From: Paraplanobispora siamensis
Lineage (GTDB): Bacteria; Actinomycetota; Actinomycetes; Streptosporangiales; Streptosporangiaceae
Assembly: GCF_016863175.1 (NCBI RefSeq)
Contig: NZ_BOOJ01000036.1
Span: forward strand, 62,001-126,000
Length of the DNA stretch: 64,000 bases
Direction of reading: 5' to 3'
The notes below the pieces were generated by a model that saw only the letters and a list, made by a program, of their open reading frames with translations, was not told where the DNA came from and did no database searches. Made by a program: the position numbers and the translations under genes. This document shows, in pieces, positions 1 to 8,646 of the stretch; position 1 is the stretch's first letter, and every line of letters begins with the position of its first letter.

Positions 1-1178
1 TCGCTCATCGCGGTGTCGAGCTCCTCGGGGTCGGCCGTCTTGATCTCCCCGCCCTCGGCGTCGGTCACCTTGTTGACGAGGTACGGCTTCATGACGACGC
101 CGTTGTTGGCGATGCCGGCGGCGACCATGGCCATCTGCAGCGGCGACATCTGGTTGCTGCGCTGGCCGATCGAGGCCTGGGCGAGCGCGGCCTGGTCCTC
201 CTCGGGGCCGATGCTGCTGGGGGCGACCGCCATCGGGATCTCCAGGGGGTCCAGGTTCTCCCCGATGCCGAACTTGGCGGCCTGCTCCTTCATCGCGTCG
301 TAGCCCAGATCCATGCCGATCTTGCCGAACGGCGTGTTGCAGGACTTCTCCAGCGCGAAGGAGAGCGTCACCCGTCCGGCGCCGCACGCCGCGCCGCCGT
401 AGTTGGGCAGGTCGGCGGTGGTGTTGGGCAGGTCGAGCCGCTGCGGGGCGTCCACCTGGCTCTGCGGGCCCAGGGAGTCGTCGCTCTCCAGGTAGGCGGC
501 CATGGTGACGACCTTGAAGGTCGAGCCCGGCGGGTAGGTGCGCGCGATCGCCCGGTTGACCAGCGGCTTGTCGTCGTTCGCGTCCAGCTTCTTGTAGGCC
601 TCGTTGACCGCGGCCTTGTCGGCGGGGGCGAGCAGGTTGGGGTCGTAGGTCGGGATGGACACCATCGCCAGGATGGCCCCGGTCTTCGGCTCGATCGCGA
701 CCAGCGCGCCCTTCTTGCCGCTGGCCCCCAGCGCCTTGTAGGCCGCCTCCTGCGCCTTGGGGTTGATCGTCAGCTGGACGTTGGCGCCCTTGGTCTGCTT
801 GCCGGTGAACAGGTCGATGCCGCGCCGGATGACCAGGGAGGGACTGGAGCCGTCGAGCAGGTCGTTCTCGGCCCGCTCGATGTCGCTGGTGTTCTCCGGC
901 GCGAAGAACCCGGTGACGGGCGCGTAGATCTTGCCCTCGGGGTAGACGCGCTTGAACCTGGCCTCGCGGTCGCCGGTGTCCTCGGACCGGGCGATCACCT
1001 TGTTGCCCGCGGTGATCAGGCCGCGCTCGACCTCGTAGCGGGCGAAGAAGTTGCGGCGGTCGCGGGAGTCCTGCTTGAGGTCCTCGGCCCGTACGGCCTG
1101 CAGGTAGTTGATGTTGATCATGAGCAGGCCGAACATGAGGATGCAGGCCAGGGCGGTGCGCTTGAGGGGACTGTTCAT
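1..1178 (-). CDS. pbpA: Penicillin-binding protein 2 (PbpA), 3' end beyond window
   Basis: Class B penicillin-binding protein, the peptidoglycan transpeptidase that partners the RodA polymerase. The 392 visible residues start with a short cytoplasmic tail and one membrane anchor (about residues 8-25), then a dimerisation domain and the transpeptidase domain. The active-site STFK tetrad is at residues 219-222 (context YPPGSTFK) and the SCN motif at 279-281. The KTG motif expected near the C-terminus lies beyond the left edge, so the gene is partial. The ATG overlaps the rodA stop by 4 bp (ATGA), indicating translational coupling in the fhaA-fhaB-pstP-rodA-pbpA operon; in relatives pknA/pknB usually follow. 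Confidence 0.95.
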   Translation of the reverse strand, partial: MNSPLKRTALACILMFGLLMININYLQAVRAEDLKQDSRDRRNFFARYEVERGLITAGNKVIARSEDTGDREARFKRVYPEGKIYAPVTGFFAPENTSDIERAENDLLDGSSPSLVIRRGIDLFTGKQTKGANVQLTINPKAQEAAYKALGASGKKGALVAIEPKTGAILAMVSIPTYDPNLLAPADKAAVNEAYKKLDANDDKPLVNRAIARTYPPGSTFKVVTMAAYLESDDSLGPQSQVDAPQRLDLPNTTADLPNYGGAACGAGRVTLSFALEKSCNTPFGKIGMDLGYDAMKEQAAKFGIGENLDPLEIPMAVAPSSIGPEEDQAALAQASIGQRSNQMSPLQMAMVAAGIANNGVVMKPYLVNKVTDAEGGEIKTADPEELDTAMS

Positions 1179-2572
1179 CGCTGGAACACCTGGGTGAGTC
1201 CTTCGTCCTGGATTGCCTGGGGCGGCGGCTTCCTGGCCGCATCAGACATGCGTACCAACAGCGCGATAAGGATCCAGTTAGCCAGCAACGCGGAGCCGCC
1301 CTGTGACATGAACGGCGTGACCAGGCCGGTCAGCGGGATCAGGTTGGTGACGCCGCCGACGATGATGAAGACCTGCCAGGCCAGCAGGAAGGACAGGCCG
1401 CCCGCCAGAAGCTTGGAGAACGGGTCGCGGGCGGCGATCGAGGTGCGCAGCCCGCGCTCGACCAGCAGCCCGTAGACCATCAGCAGGGCCATCAGGCCGG
1501 TCAGGCCCAGTTCCTCGCCGATGGCGGCGAAGATGAAGTCGGAGAAGGCCAGCGGGATCAGGCCGGGGTGGCCCTGGCCGAGCCCGGTGCCCAGGATGCC
1601 GCCCTGGCTCATGCCGAACAGGCCCTCGAGGAGCTGCGCGCTGCCGCCGACCCTGTCGTAGAGCGCCGGGTCCTCGGGGTTGAGATAGACGGTGAAGCGG
1701 TCCTGGACGTGGCTGAAGACCATTCCGGCCAGGATCGCGCCGCCGACGAACAGCAGGATGCCGATCAGCACCCAGGAGGTGCGCTGGGTGGCGATGTAGA
1801 GCATCGCGATGAACGTGCCGAAGATCAGCAGGGAGGAGCCGAGGTCCTTCTGCAGGATCAGCACGCCGAGGCTGAGCCCCCAGGTGATGAGGATCGGGCC
1901 GAGGTCGCGGGCGCGGGGCAGGTCGATGAAGAGCAGCCGCCGGCCGGCCAGCGCCAGCACGTCGCGTTTGGCGACCAGATAGCCCGCGAAGAAGATCACC
2001 AGGGCGAGCTTGGCCAGCTCGGCCGGCTGGAGGGTGAAGCCGGCCAGGCCGATCCAGATGCGGGCGCCGTTGATCTCCTGGCCGAGGACCGGCAGCAGCG
2101 GCGAGACCAGCAGCAGCAGACCGGCGGCCCCGGCGGTGTAGGTCAGGCGCTGCAGCGCGCGGTGGTCGCGCAGCACGATCAGCGTCACGGTGAAGACGAC
2201 CACGCCGACGGCGGTCCACAGCAGCTGGGTGGTGGCCGACGCGCCGCCCCTGCCGCCGGCGCCCACCTCCAGGCGGTAGATCATGACCAGGCCGAGGCCG
2301 TTGATCAGCGTCACCAGGGGCAGGATCAGCGGGTCGGCCCAGGGGGCGAAGCGGGCCAGCACCAGGTAGGCGGCCAGCATGAACCCGCCCAGGCCGAGGC
2401 CGTAGGTGAGCATGCCGGAGGGGATCTTCTGGTCGATCCCCATCCCCACGGCGGCGTAGGCGGCCATCACGATCAGGACCGCGAAGGCGAGCATCACCAG
2501 CTGCGCCACCCGCCGCTTGGCTGGCAGGGGGACGGCTTCGGCTCCCGGAGTGCTGACGGTGGGGGCACTCAT
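1175..2572 (-). CDS. rodA: RodA/FtsW-type peptidoglycan polymerase
   Basis: SEDS glycosyltransferase of 465 aa that polymerises lipid II into glycan strands. The protein is almost wholly hydrophobic, with about ten to twelve membrane segments, and carries the SEDS-type stretches ARIWIGLAGFTLQPAELAKL, FIFAAIGEELGLTG and GLVTPFMSQGGSALLANW. It lies between pstP and pbpA with 4-bp overlaps on both sides, so the polymerase, its transpeptidase and the phosphatase that opposes PknA/B are co-expressed. Position next to a class B PBP in the pknB cluster favours RodA over the division-specific FtsW. Confidence 0.95.
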   Translation of the reverse strand: MSAPTVSTPGAEAVPLPAKRRVAQLVMLAFAVLIVMAAYAAVGMGIDQKIPSGMLTYGLGLGGFMLAAYLVLARFAPWADPLILPLVTLINGLGLVMIYRLEVGAGGRGGASATTQLLWTAVGVVVFTVTLIVLRDHRALQRLTYTAGAAGLLLLVSPLLPVLGQEINGARIWIGLAGFTLQPAELAKLALVIFFAGYLVAKRDVLALAGRRLLFIDLPRARDLGPILITWGLSLGVLILQKDLGSSLLIFGTFIAMLYIATQRTSWVLIGILLFVGGAILAGMVFSHVQDRFTVYLNPEDPALYDRVGGSAQLLEGLFGMSQGGILGTGLGQGHPGLIPLAFSDFIFAAIGEELGLTGLMALLMVYGLLVERGLRTSIAARDPFSKLLAGGLSFLLAWQVFIIVGGVTNLIPLTGLVTPFMSQGGSALLANWILIALLVRMSDAARKPPPQAIQDEGLTQVFQR

Positions 2573-3900
2573 GAGTTCGTGGGCCTCGGGGTCGCGGTGC
2601 CACTGGGTTTCGAACTGGGCTTGGGGCTGGCGCTCGGCGACGGGGTGGCGGAGGCGGCGTCGCCGGAGCCCTCCTGGGAGGAGGCCCGCAGTTCCTCGAT
2701 CTTCTTGACGCCCGCGGCCTCGTCGGCGACGGGGATGCCGTTGCGGACCTGGGCCTGCTCCAGCGTGCCGAGGGTGGCAACCGGCACGGTGGAGGTGCGG
2801 ACGGTGTCGAAGAGCTCGAACGGGCCGAGAGTGGTGTTCACACCGCGGTTGACCACGATCTCCTCACCTCGCAATCCCACGAAATACTGGTCGTCGAGCC
2901 ACTGGTTCCCGAAGTACCAGCCTAGGCCGCCGCCGACGAGGATGACGCCTCCGATGGAGACGAGCAGCGGCCACAGCCGCCGCCGGCGTCTGGCCGGCCG
3001 GGCCGCCACGGCCCTGGCCTCCTGCTCGTCGAGCTCGTCGTCGGTGATGACGGGCTGCGGCATGGTGGCCGGGTTGGCCAGGCCGGGCGAGGTGTCCTGC
3101 GACCCCTGCGAGGCGCGGGCGAGCGTGGAGCCCGCGGCGCCCACCACGGCCGCCTCGGTGGCCGGCGGGAACCCCTCGTCGACCTCGAGGACGTCGGCGA
3201 TCACACAGGTGATGTTGTCCGGGCCGCCGCCGCGGTTGGCCAGATCGACGAGCGTGCGGACGACCGTCTCGGGATCGTCGATCGTGGACAGGGTGTGATG
3301 CAGGGTCTCCGCGCTGACGACGCCGGACAGGCCGTCGGAGCACAGCAGATAGCGGTCTCCGAGCTGGGCCTCGCGCAGCGACAGGTCGGGGTCGACCTCG
3401 CCGCTGCCGTCCAGCGCGCGCAGCAGGATCGACCGCTGCGGGTGGGTGGCGGCCTCCTCCTGGGTGATCCGGCCGTCGTCCACCAGGGACTGCACGAGGG
3501 TGTGGTCGTGCGTGATCTGGTAGAGCTCGCCGGAGCGCAGCAGGTAGGCGCGGGAGTCGCCGACGTGGACCAGGGCGACCCGCGTGCCGGACCACAGCAT
3601 GGCCGTCAGCGTGGTGCCCATGCCCTTGAGGCTGGGATCCCGTCCCACCATCTCGTGGAGTCGCCGGTTCGCGTCACGGACCGCGGCCTCGATGGCGCTG
3701 AGCAGGTCACCCCCGAACGCGTCCTCGTCGAGGGACGACATGGCGGCGATGGCGACCGAGCTGGCCACCTCGCCGTGTGCGTGCCCGCCCATGCCGTCCG
3801 CGACGGCGAGCAGGCGTCCGCTGGCGTACGCGGAGTCCTCGTTGCCTTCGCGGAGGAGGCCGACGTCAGAGCGGGCGGCGTAACGGAGTGCGATGGTCAT
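2569..3900 (-). CDS. pstP: PP2C-family Ser/Thr protein phosphatase PstP
   Basis: Metal-dependent PP2C phosphatase (443 aa) that reverses PknA/PknB phosphorylation. The N-terminal 235 residues show the family signatures: RSDVG at 11-15, DGMGGH at 35-40, VGDSRAYLL, LLCSDGLSG and GGGPDNITCV, which supply the metal-binding aspartates. An Arg-rich stop-transfer (RRRRR) precedes a single membrane helix at roughly 310-330, followed by an extracellular segment ending in a Ser/Pro/Thr-rich tail. This is the topology of mycobacterial PstP. It overlaps fhaB upstream and rodA downstream by 4 bp each. Confidence 0.95.
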   Translation of the reverse strand: MTIALRYAARSDVGLLREGNEDSAYASGRLLAVADGMGGHAHGEVASSVAIAAMSSLDEDAFGGDLLSAIEAAVRDANRRLHEMVGRDPSLKGMGTTLTAMLWSGTRVALVHVGDSRAYLLRSGELYQITHDHTLVQSLVDDGRITQEEAATHPQRSILLRALDGSGEVDPDLSLREAQLGDRYLLCSDGLSGVVSAETLHHTLSTIDDPETVVRTLVDLANRGGGPDNITCVIADVLEVDEGFPPATEAAVVGAAGSTLARASQGSQDTSPGLANPATMPQPVITDDELDEQEARAVAARPARRRRRLWPLLVSIGGVILVGGGLGWYFGNQWLDDQYFVGLRGEEIVVNRGVNTTLGPFELFDTVRTSTVPVATLGTLEQAQVRNGIPVADEAAGVKKIEELRASSQEGSGDAASATPSPSASPKPSSKPSGTATPRPTNS

Positions 3901-4364
3901 TTGCGCAATTCGATGACGGTCTTACCGATGCGGATCGGAACACCGAGCGGCACCGGGGTCGGACGGGTGACTTTGGAGCGGTCGAGATACGTGCCGTTGG
4001 TGGAGCCGAGATCTTCCACGATCCACTGACCGTCCTGGGGGAAGAGCCGGGCGTGCCGGCTGGATGCGTAGTCGTCGGTGACCACCAGCGTGGCGTCGTT
4101 CGCCCGGCCGATGGTGATCGGCGTCTCCGAGAGCGTGATGGTGGTGCCCTGCAGGGGACCACCGGTGACGACCATCTGCCGGGGCTCCCCCTTCTTGGGT
4201 TTGGCCGGTGGTTTGACCGGCTTGGGAGCCTTGCGGGCGGGAGCCGCGGCGGCCGTACGGGACCCGAACAAGTCTGTCCGGATCACGCCGACCGCGGCAA
4301 TCACGAAGAACCACAGCACCGCGAGGAAGGCGAGCCGGATCAGCAGCAGCGTGAGCTCGGACAT
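3897..4364 (-). CDS. fhaB: FHA-domain membrane protein FhaB
   Basis: Small 155-aa forkhead-associated protein. One hydrophobic helix (about residues 4-26) anchors it; a basic, Ala/Lys/Pro-rich linker follows, then an FHA domain at about 85-150 with the phosphothreonine-binding signature (IGRANDATLVV, SSRHARLF, DLGSTNGTYLD). By analogy with mycobacterial FhaB/FipA it should dock onto phosphorylated partners at the cell-wall machinery. It starts 17 bp after the fhaA stop and overlaps pstP by 4 bp. Confidence 0.93.
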   Translation of the reverse strand: MSELTLLLIRLAFLAVLWFFVIAAVGVIRTDLFGSRTAAAAPARKAPKPVKPPAKPKKGEPRQMVVTGGPLQGTTITLSETPITIGRANDATLVVTDDYASSRHARLFPQDGQWIVEDLGSTNGTYLDRSKVTRPTPVPLGVPIRIGKTVIELRK

Positions 4365-4381
4365 GGACCGTCTGTTTACCT

Positions 4382-5122
4382 TTAATCGCGCCGGAAAACC
4401 AGAGTCGTGCGCCCCAGAGTCACGCGAGTGCCGTTCTGGAGCTCGACCCGGCGAACCGGCTGGCCGTTGACGAAAGTGCCGTTCGTGGATCCGAGGTCGA
4501 CCAGGACCACCTGGGGACCCTCCACGCGCAGCTCGGCGTGGTGCCGGGACACACCCGGGTCGACCAGCCGGAGATCGCAGTCGGTGCCCCTGCCGAGCAG
4601 GGTCACCGGGGTGGTCAGATCGTAGGAGCGCTGGCCCTGCGGGTCGTCCTGGGTGGAGACCAGCAGGCGGGGACGTCCGTTGAAGGCGTGCGGCCGGCCC
4701 TGGGGCACGTCGCTCACCGGCTGGCGGATCTCGTCCTGCTCGACCGTCGCACCGCGGATCACTCCGGAACGGATGCGGAACAGGCCGACCGCCAGATCGT
4801 CGGCGGTCTCGAACCTCACCCGTACCGGCCCCACGAACGAGTAGCCCTGTTCCTTGGCGTACTCCCTCGCGAGGTTGGCCAGCTCGTGGCCGATGCTGTC
4901 GGCGTACACCTCCAGCCGCTCGCTGTCGGTCGTGGACAGCTCGACCACGAAGTCGTTCGGGACGAGCGTCCGTCCCTGAGCGACGATCGCAGCCCGCTCG
5001 TCCATCTCCCGCTGAACCGCGCTGGCGACCTCGACCGGCTGAAGGTCGGACTTGAACGCCCGCGCAAAGGCGCCCTCAACCAAGCCTTCGAGCCTGCGCT
5101 CGAAGCGCTGAAGGACTCCCAC
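4382..5122 (-). CDS. fhaA: FhaA: DUF3662 plus FHA domain
   Basis: First gene of the leftward operon. The 246-aa protein has an N-terminal DUF3662 domain (about 1-125, starting MGVLQRFERRLEGLVEGAF) and a C-terminal FHA domain (about 165-246) with LGRGTDCDLRL, SRHHAEL and DLGSTNGTFVNG. FhaA of mycobacteria binds phosphorylated MviN/CwlM and tunes peptidoglycan synthesis; that protein is about twice as long because of a disordered linker that is short here. The GTG start is preceded by GGGAGG about 6 nt upstream, which decides the start. Confidence 0.93.
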   Translation of the reverse strand: MGVLQRFERRLEGLVEGAFARAFKSDLQPVEVASAVQREMDERAAIVAQGRTLVPNDFVVELSTTDSERLEVYADSIGHELANLAREYAKEQGYSFVGPVRVRFETADDLAVGLFRIRSGVIRGATVEQDEIRQPVSDVPQGRPHAFNGRPRLLVSTQDDPQGQRSYDLTTPVTLLGRGTDCDLRLVDPGVSRHHAELRVEGPQVVLVDLGSTNGTFVNGQPVRRVELQNGTRVTLGRTTLVFRRD

Positions 5123-5287
5123 CGGCTACCTCCCTTCCTCCGTACTTATGGTCGCGGCCGCTCGGGCGTCGGTTGGCACGCTTTCCGCTCTCTCGCACCC
5201 GGCTCCTCCGCTCCGCACCTAGAAGGATCGTATCCGGGTTCGTAGGTACCGGCTGATCCGTGCTAATGTTTCGACCGCACCCAACAA

Positions 5288-5370
5288 GGGCGGGTGGCGG
5301 AACGGCAGACGCGCACGGTTCAGGTCCGTGTGTCCGAAAGGACGTGAGGGTTCAAATCCCTCCTCGCCCA
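5288..5370 (+). tRNA. tRNA-Leu (anticodon CAG)
   Basis: An 83-nt cloverleaf with the long variable arm of class II tRNAs. The acceptor stem pairs GGGCGGG with CTCGCCC, leaving A as discriminator. The anticodon stem CACGG/CCGTG encloses loop TTCAGGT, giving anticodon CAG. The T arm is GAGGG-TTCAAAT-CCCTC. No CCA is encoded. Confidence 0.95.
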
Positions 5371-5380
5371 CTCGAAGTCG

Positions 5381-5429
5381 GCCCCGGATGGTCGCGGACG
5401 AAAGTCCGCCTCCACCGGGGCTTTCTCGT
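5381..5429 (+). terminator. Terminator after tRNA-Leu
   Basis: Two nested stems, GCCCCGG (5381-5387) with CCGGGGC (5415-5421) and GCGGAC with GTCCGC around a GAAA tetraloop, followed at once by TTTCTCGTT. This is a good intrinsic terminator 10 nt after the tRNA. The rest of 5430-5710 shows no gene or structure I can name. Confidence 0.75.
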
Positions 5430-5712
5430 TGTCCGGCTTCCGCGGGCACGCGTCGTGAGGCCGTCCACGGCGGGATGCGGGCGGTCGTGATCAAGATGGT
5501 CGTCGGCTCCGTGATGGAGGCCCGCGAGGGCCGTCGGGGGGTTCGTGGCGTACGGCGTGCGCCCGCTCTCCGTTGTACCCCCCTCCACTTGCTTGTCACT
5601 TTCGGGCGACTTGCACGGGATGTCGGCATGTGATTCTCGTTACGCTCACAGAGAAACCCCAGGCCGCGTACCCGGCGCGACGGCGGGAGACCGGGGGCCG
5701 GAAGGCTTCTCC

Positions 5713-5784
5713 CGACCTCCCGACCTCCCGACCTCCCGACCTCCCGACCTCCCGACCTCCCGACCTCCCGACCTCCCGACCTCC
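5713..5784. repeat. Nine perfect tandem copies of an 8-bp unit
   Basis: CGACCTCC is repeated nine times without error. The unit length is not a multiple of three and no gene crosses it. It ends 27 bp downstream of the stop codon of the CBS-domain gene that finishes at 5811 on the other strand, so it lies in that gene's 3' flank. Perfect copies imply recent slippage expansion. Confidence 0.95.
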
Positions 5785-5810
5785 CGGCCCTTCTGTCCTT
5801 CGGCCCGCTC

Positions 5811-6842
5811 TCAGCGGGTGGCCAGGACCTTGACGTCCAGGAGCTCGCCCAGCAGATCGGTGAGGCTCACCATCCCGACGACCTCTCCGGCGTCGGTGAT
5901 GAGGCCCACATGGGCGTGGGCCTCCTGCAGGGCGGCCACGGCGTCCGGGATGCTCGTGGACCGCGGCAGGCGGGGCACCGGCCGGGCCAGTTCCCCGGGG
6001 CTCGCCCCGGGCCGCACCAGGGCGTCCCTGACGTGCAGGACGCCCACGACGTCACCGGCCCGGCCCGAGTTGACCAGCAGGCGCAGATGACCGCTCTCGG
6101 CGGCGATCCTGCGCACCTCGGAGCCGGTGGCGTCGGCCGGTACGGCGGCGGCCCGGTCGATGGGCAGCATCAGCCGCTCCGCGGACTGCTGGTGGACCCG
6201 CAGGGCCCTGGTCAGCAGGTCGTGCTCCTCCCGGTCGAGCAGCCCCATCCGGCCCGACTCGCCGACGAGCATGGCGAGCTGGACCGGCGTCCTGGTGGTG
6301 GCCAGCTCGTCCCTGGCGTGCACGCCGAACAGCCGCAGCATCCCGTTGGTCAGCCGGTTGAGCGCGGCCAGCACCGGCCTGACGATCCAGGTGAAACCGC
6401 GGAACGGCAGGGAGACCCCCACCGCCGCGACCTCCGGGTGGGTCAGCGCCCACGACTTGGGCGCCATCTCGCCGACCACCATGTGCAGGAAGGTGACCAG
6501 GGCCAGCGCGATCATCAGCGAGATCGGCACCCGGAGCGACTCGGGCACGCCGACCGCGCCGAAGACCGGCTCCAGGAGGTGCTCGATCGCCGGTTCGGTC
6601 ACCATGCCCAGGCCGAGCGAGCACAGGGTGATGCCGAGCTGGGCTCCGGCCAGCATCAGCGACAGCTCCCTGCCGCCGCGCACGGCGGCGCGGGCGGCGA
6701 TCCGGGTGAGCCGGCCGCCCCTGGCCGCGGCCTCCTCCAGGCGGTGCCGGCGGGCCGAGATGACCGCGAACTCGGCGGCGACGAAGAAGGCGTTGCCCGC
6801 CAGCAGGACCACGCCGAGCAGCAGGGCGGCTCCGGTGCTCAT
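5811..6842 (-). CDS. CNNM/HlyC-type membrane protein with CBS domains (second copy)
   Basis: 343-aa hemolysin/CorC-like protein. An N-terminal DUF21 (CNNM) membrane domain with about four hydrophobic segments (MSTGAALLLGVVLLAGNAFF onward, then AGAQLGITLCSLGLGMVTEP) is followed by a pair of CBS domains from about residue 200 to the end (VVGVLHVRDAL, HVGLITDAGEVVGMVSLTD). Unlike its neighbour it lacks the C-terminal CorC/HlyC domain. The family is linked to Mg2+/Co2+ homeostasis. The ATG is chosen because it overlaps the upstream gene's stop by 4 bp and begins the hydrophobic domain; the frame stays open further upstream only as a shadow. Confidence 0.88.
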   Translation of the reverse strand: MSTGAALLLGVVLLAGNAFFVAAEFAVISARRHRLEEAAARGGRLTRIAARAAVRGGRELSLMLAGAQLGITLCSLGLGMVTEPAIEHLLEPVFGAVGVPESLRVPISLMIALALVTFLHMVVGEMAPKSWALTHPEVAAVGVSLPFRGFTWIVRPVLAALNRLTNGMLRLFGVHARDELATTRTPVQLAMLVGESGRMGLLDREEHDLLTRALRVHQQSAERLMLPIDRAAAVPADATGSEVRRIAAESGHLRLLVNSGRAGDVVGVLHVRDALVRPGASPGELARPVPRLPRSTSIPDAVAALQEAHAHVGLITDAGEVVGMVSLTDLLGELLDVKVLATR

Positions 6843-8338
6843 CGGCTGTCCCCTTCCGCCGGGGCTCCGTGGCCGTGACCGGACATCGCGTGCTCCTGTT
6901 CCGGATCCTGCTTCCGGCCCTGCTCCTGTGACCGGGAGGCCTGCTTCCCGCCCTGCTCCCGTGACCGGGCGGAGGGGCCGGGCCGGGCCTGGGCCGCGCC
7001 CTCGGTGACCGGGGCGATCCGCACCCACTCGGGGACCCTGCGGTGGACCGACAGCACCGTCAGGACCGCGTCGGCCTCGTCGGGGTCGTCCTTCTCCAGC
7101 GGGTCGCTCTCCAGGGTGAGCGTGACGGTCACCGTGTCGTCGGGCTCGGCCATCCGGCCCAGGGCGGCCAGGACGAGGCCGGCCACGGTGTCGTAGTCGT
7201 CGCTCTCGGGGAGCGAGAGCCCGGTCGCCCGCTCGACCTCGTCGACGCGCAGCGTGCCGGGGACGTCCCAGGTGCCGTCGTCGTTGGCCACGACGCCCGC
7301 GGGCTCGGGGTCGTTCTCGTCCATCAGCTCGCCGACGAGCTCCTCGGCGAGGTCCTCGACGGTGAGCACTCCGGCCAGCCCGCCGTACTCGTCGATGACG
7401 CAGGCCAGGTCGTCGCGGGCCGCGCGCATGCGCTCCAGGACGACCGGCAGCGGCAGCGAGTCGGGCACCAGCAGCGCCGGGCGGGTGATCTTCTCCAGCG
7501 GCCCGTCGGCCAGGCCTGAGCGGAGCAGCTCGCGCACCCCGGTGACGCCGACCACGTCCTCGCCGTTCTCGTTGCAGAGCACGGGATAGCGGGAGTGACC
7601 GTGCTCGCGCATGGCCTCCAGCAGGTCGGAGATCGGGCGGTCGTCGCGCAGCAGCACCACGCGCGGGCGCGGCACCATGACGTCCTCGGCCGTGCGGTCG
7701 CCGAACTCCAGCGCGCGCTCCAGCAGCTCGGACAGGCGCGGGGGAAGGTCACCCGCCGCGCCGGACTCCGCGATGATCCTGGACAGCTCCTCGGGGCTCG
7801 CCCCGTGCTCGACCTCCTCGACCGGTTCCACGCCGACCTTGCGCAGCAGGCCGGTGGCGGCGGAGTCGAACAGCCGGATGACCGGCCCGGCGACCTTGAG
7901 GTAGATCAGGGTCGAGCGGGACAGGAACTTGGCCACCGGCTCAGGCCGGGCGATGCCGAGGTTCTTGGGGGCCAGCTCGCCGATGACCATCTGGACGATC
8001 GTCGCGATCGCGACGGCCAGGGCGACCGCGATGCCCGGCACCGCGGCCGAGGGCACCCCCGCGGCCTCCAGCCAGGGACGGATCACCGAGGCGATGGCCG
8101 GCTCGGCGATGAAGCCGACCAGCAGGGCCGTGACGGTGATGCCGAGCTGCGCGCCCGAGAGCATGAAGGACAGCCGCCCCGTCACCTTCAGCGCGCGTTG
8201 CGCGGCGTCGTCGCCGGCGTCGGCCTGTTCGCGCAGCACGCCGCGGTCGGCGGCCACGAAGGCGAACTCCTGGGCGACGAAGTAGCCGGTGGCGAGGGTG
8301 AGGAGCAGTACGGCCAGCAGGCCGAAGGCGGTGTTCAC
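6839..8338 (-). CDS. CNNM/HlyC-type membrane protein with CBS and CorC domains
   Basis: 499-aa protein of the hemolysin C/CNNM family: DUF21 membrane domain (about 1-190, four hydrophobic stretches), two CBS domains (about 205-335, including VMVPRPRVVLL and DEYGGLAGVLTVEDLAEELVG), and a CorC/HlyC C-terminal domain (about 345-430, WDVPGTLRVDEVE). The tail holds a degenerate Gln/Arg/Lys repeat (SREQGGKQASRSQEQGRKQD) with no known role. It starts with GTG and is co-transcribed with the shorter paralog that overlaps its stop by 4 bp. A role in divalent cation export is inferred from the family only. Confidence 0.9.
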   Translation of the reverse strand: MNTAFGLLAVLLLTLATGYFVAQEFAFVAADRGVLREQADAGDDAAQRALKVTGRLSFMLSGAQLGITVTALLVGFIAEPAIASVIRPWLEAAGVPSAAVPGIAVALAVAIATIVQMVIGELAPKNLGIARPEPVAKFLSRSTLIYLKVAGPVIRLFDSAATGLLRKVGVEPVEEVEHGASPEELSRIIAESGAAGDLPPRLSELLERALEFGDRTAEDVMVPRPRVVLLRDDRPISDLLEAMREHGHSRYPVLCNENGEDVVGVTGVRELLRSGLADGPLEKITRPALLVPDSLPLPVVLERMRAARDDLACVIDEYGGLAGVLTVEDLAEELVGELMDENDPEPAGVVANDDGTWDVPGTLRVDEVERATGLSLPESDDYDTVAGLVLAALGRMAEPDDTVTVTLTLESDPLEKDDPDEADAVLTVLSVHRRVPEWVRIAPVTEGAAQARPGPSARSREQGGKQASRSQEQGRKQDPEQEHAMSGHGHGAPAEGDSR

Positions 8339-8646
8339 CGGGTGTTTCCCCCGGTCAGGTCAGTGAGTCCCGTGCGGCCGCACGGGCAGGTACTCCACGG
8401 GTCCGAACTGGACACGATCTTCCTTTCGAGCGGGTGGTCGTCCTCTACGGTAACGACCGAGGTGGCGGCCGATGTTTCCGGATCGGCCGGTGGCTCTTCG
8501 TCGGCGATCGAATACCCCTCTGAGTACTTTTACACTGGGAAAACCTTGAGGACGCATCTACGCGGGTGCGAGCCACGAAGTAGCGTCGATGGTGACGATT
8601 TCACCGTCAGTTGGTAAGTGGCCCCGAGAAGTGGCGGAGATGCGAC

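Noticed and set aside
1568-3298. A 576-residue plus-strand open frame
   Set aside because: Antisense to rodA and pstP, with Gly/Gln/Arg-rich composition and no domain.
5713-5784. CRISPR-like array
   Set aside because: The unit is 8 bp with no spacers; this is a simple tandem repeat.
8360-8557. Short minus-strand frame upstream of the LCP gene
   Set aside because: 65 residues of Arg/Gly-rich sequence without a ribosome site, in what looks like a divergent promoter region.
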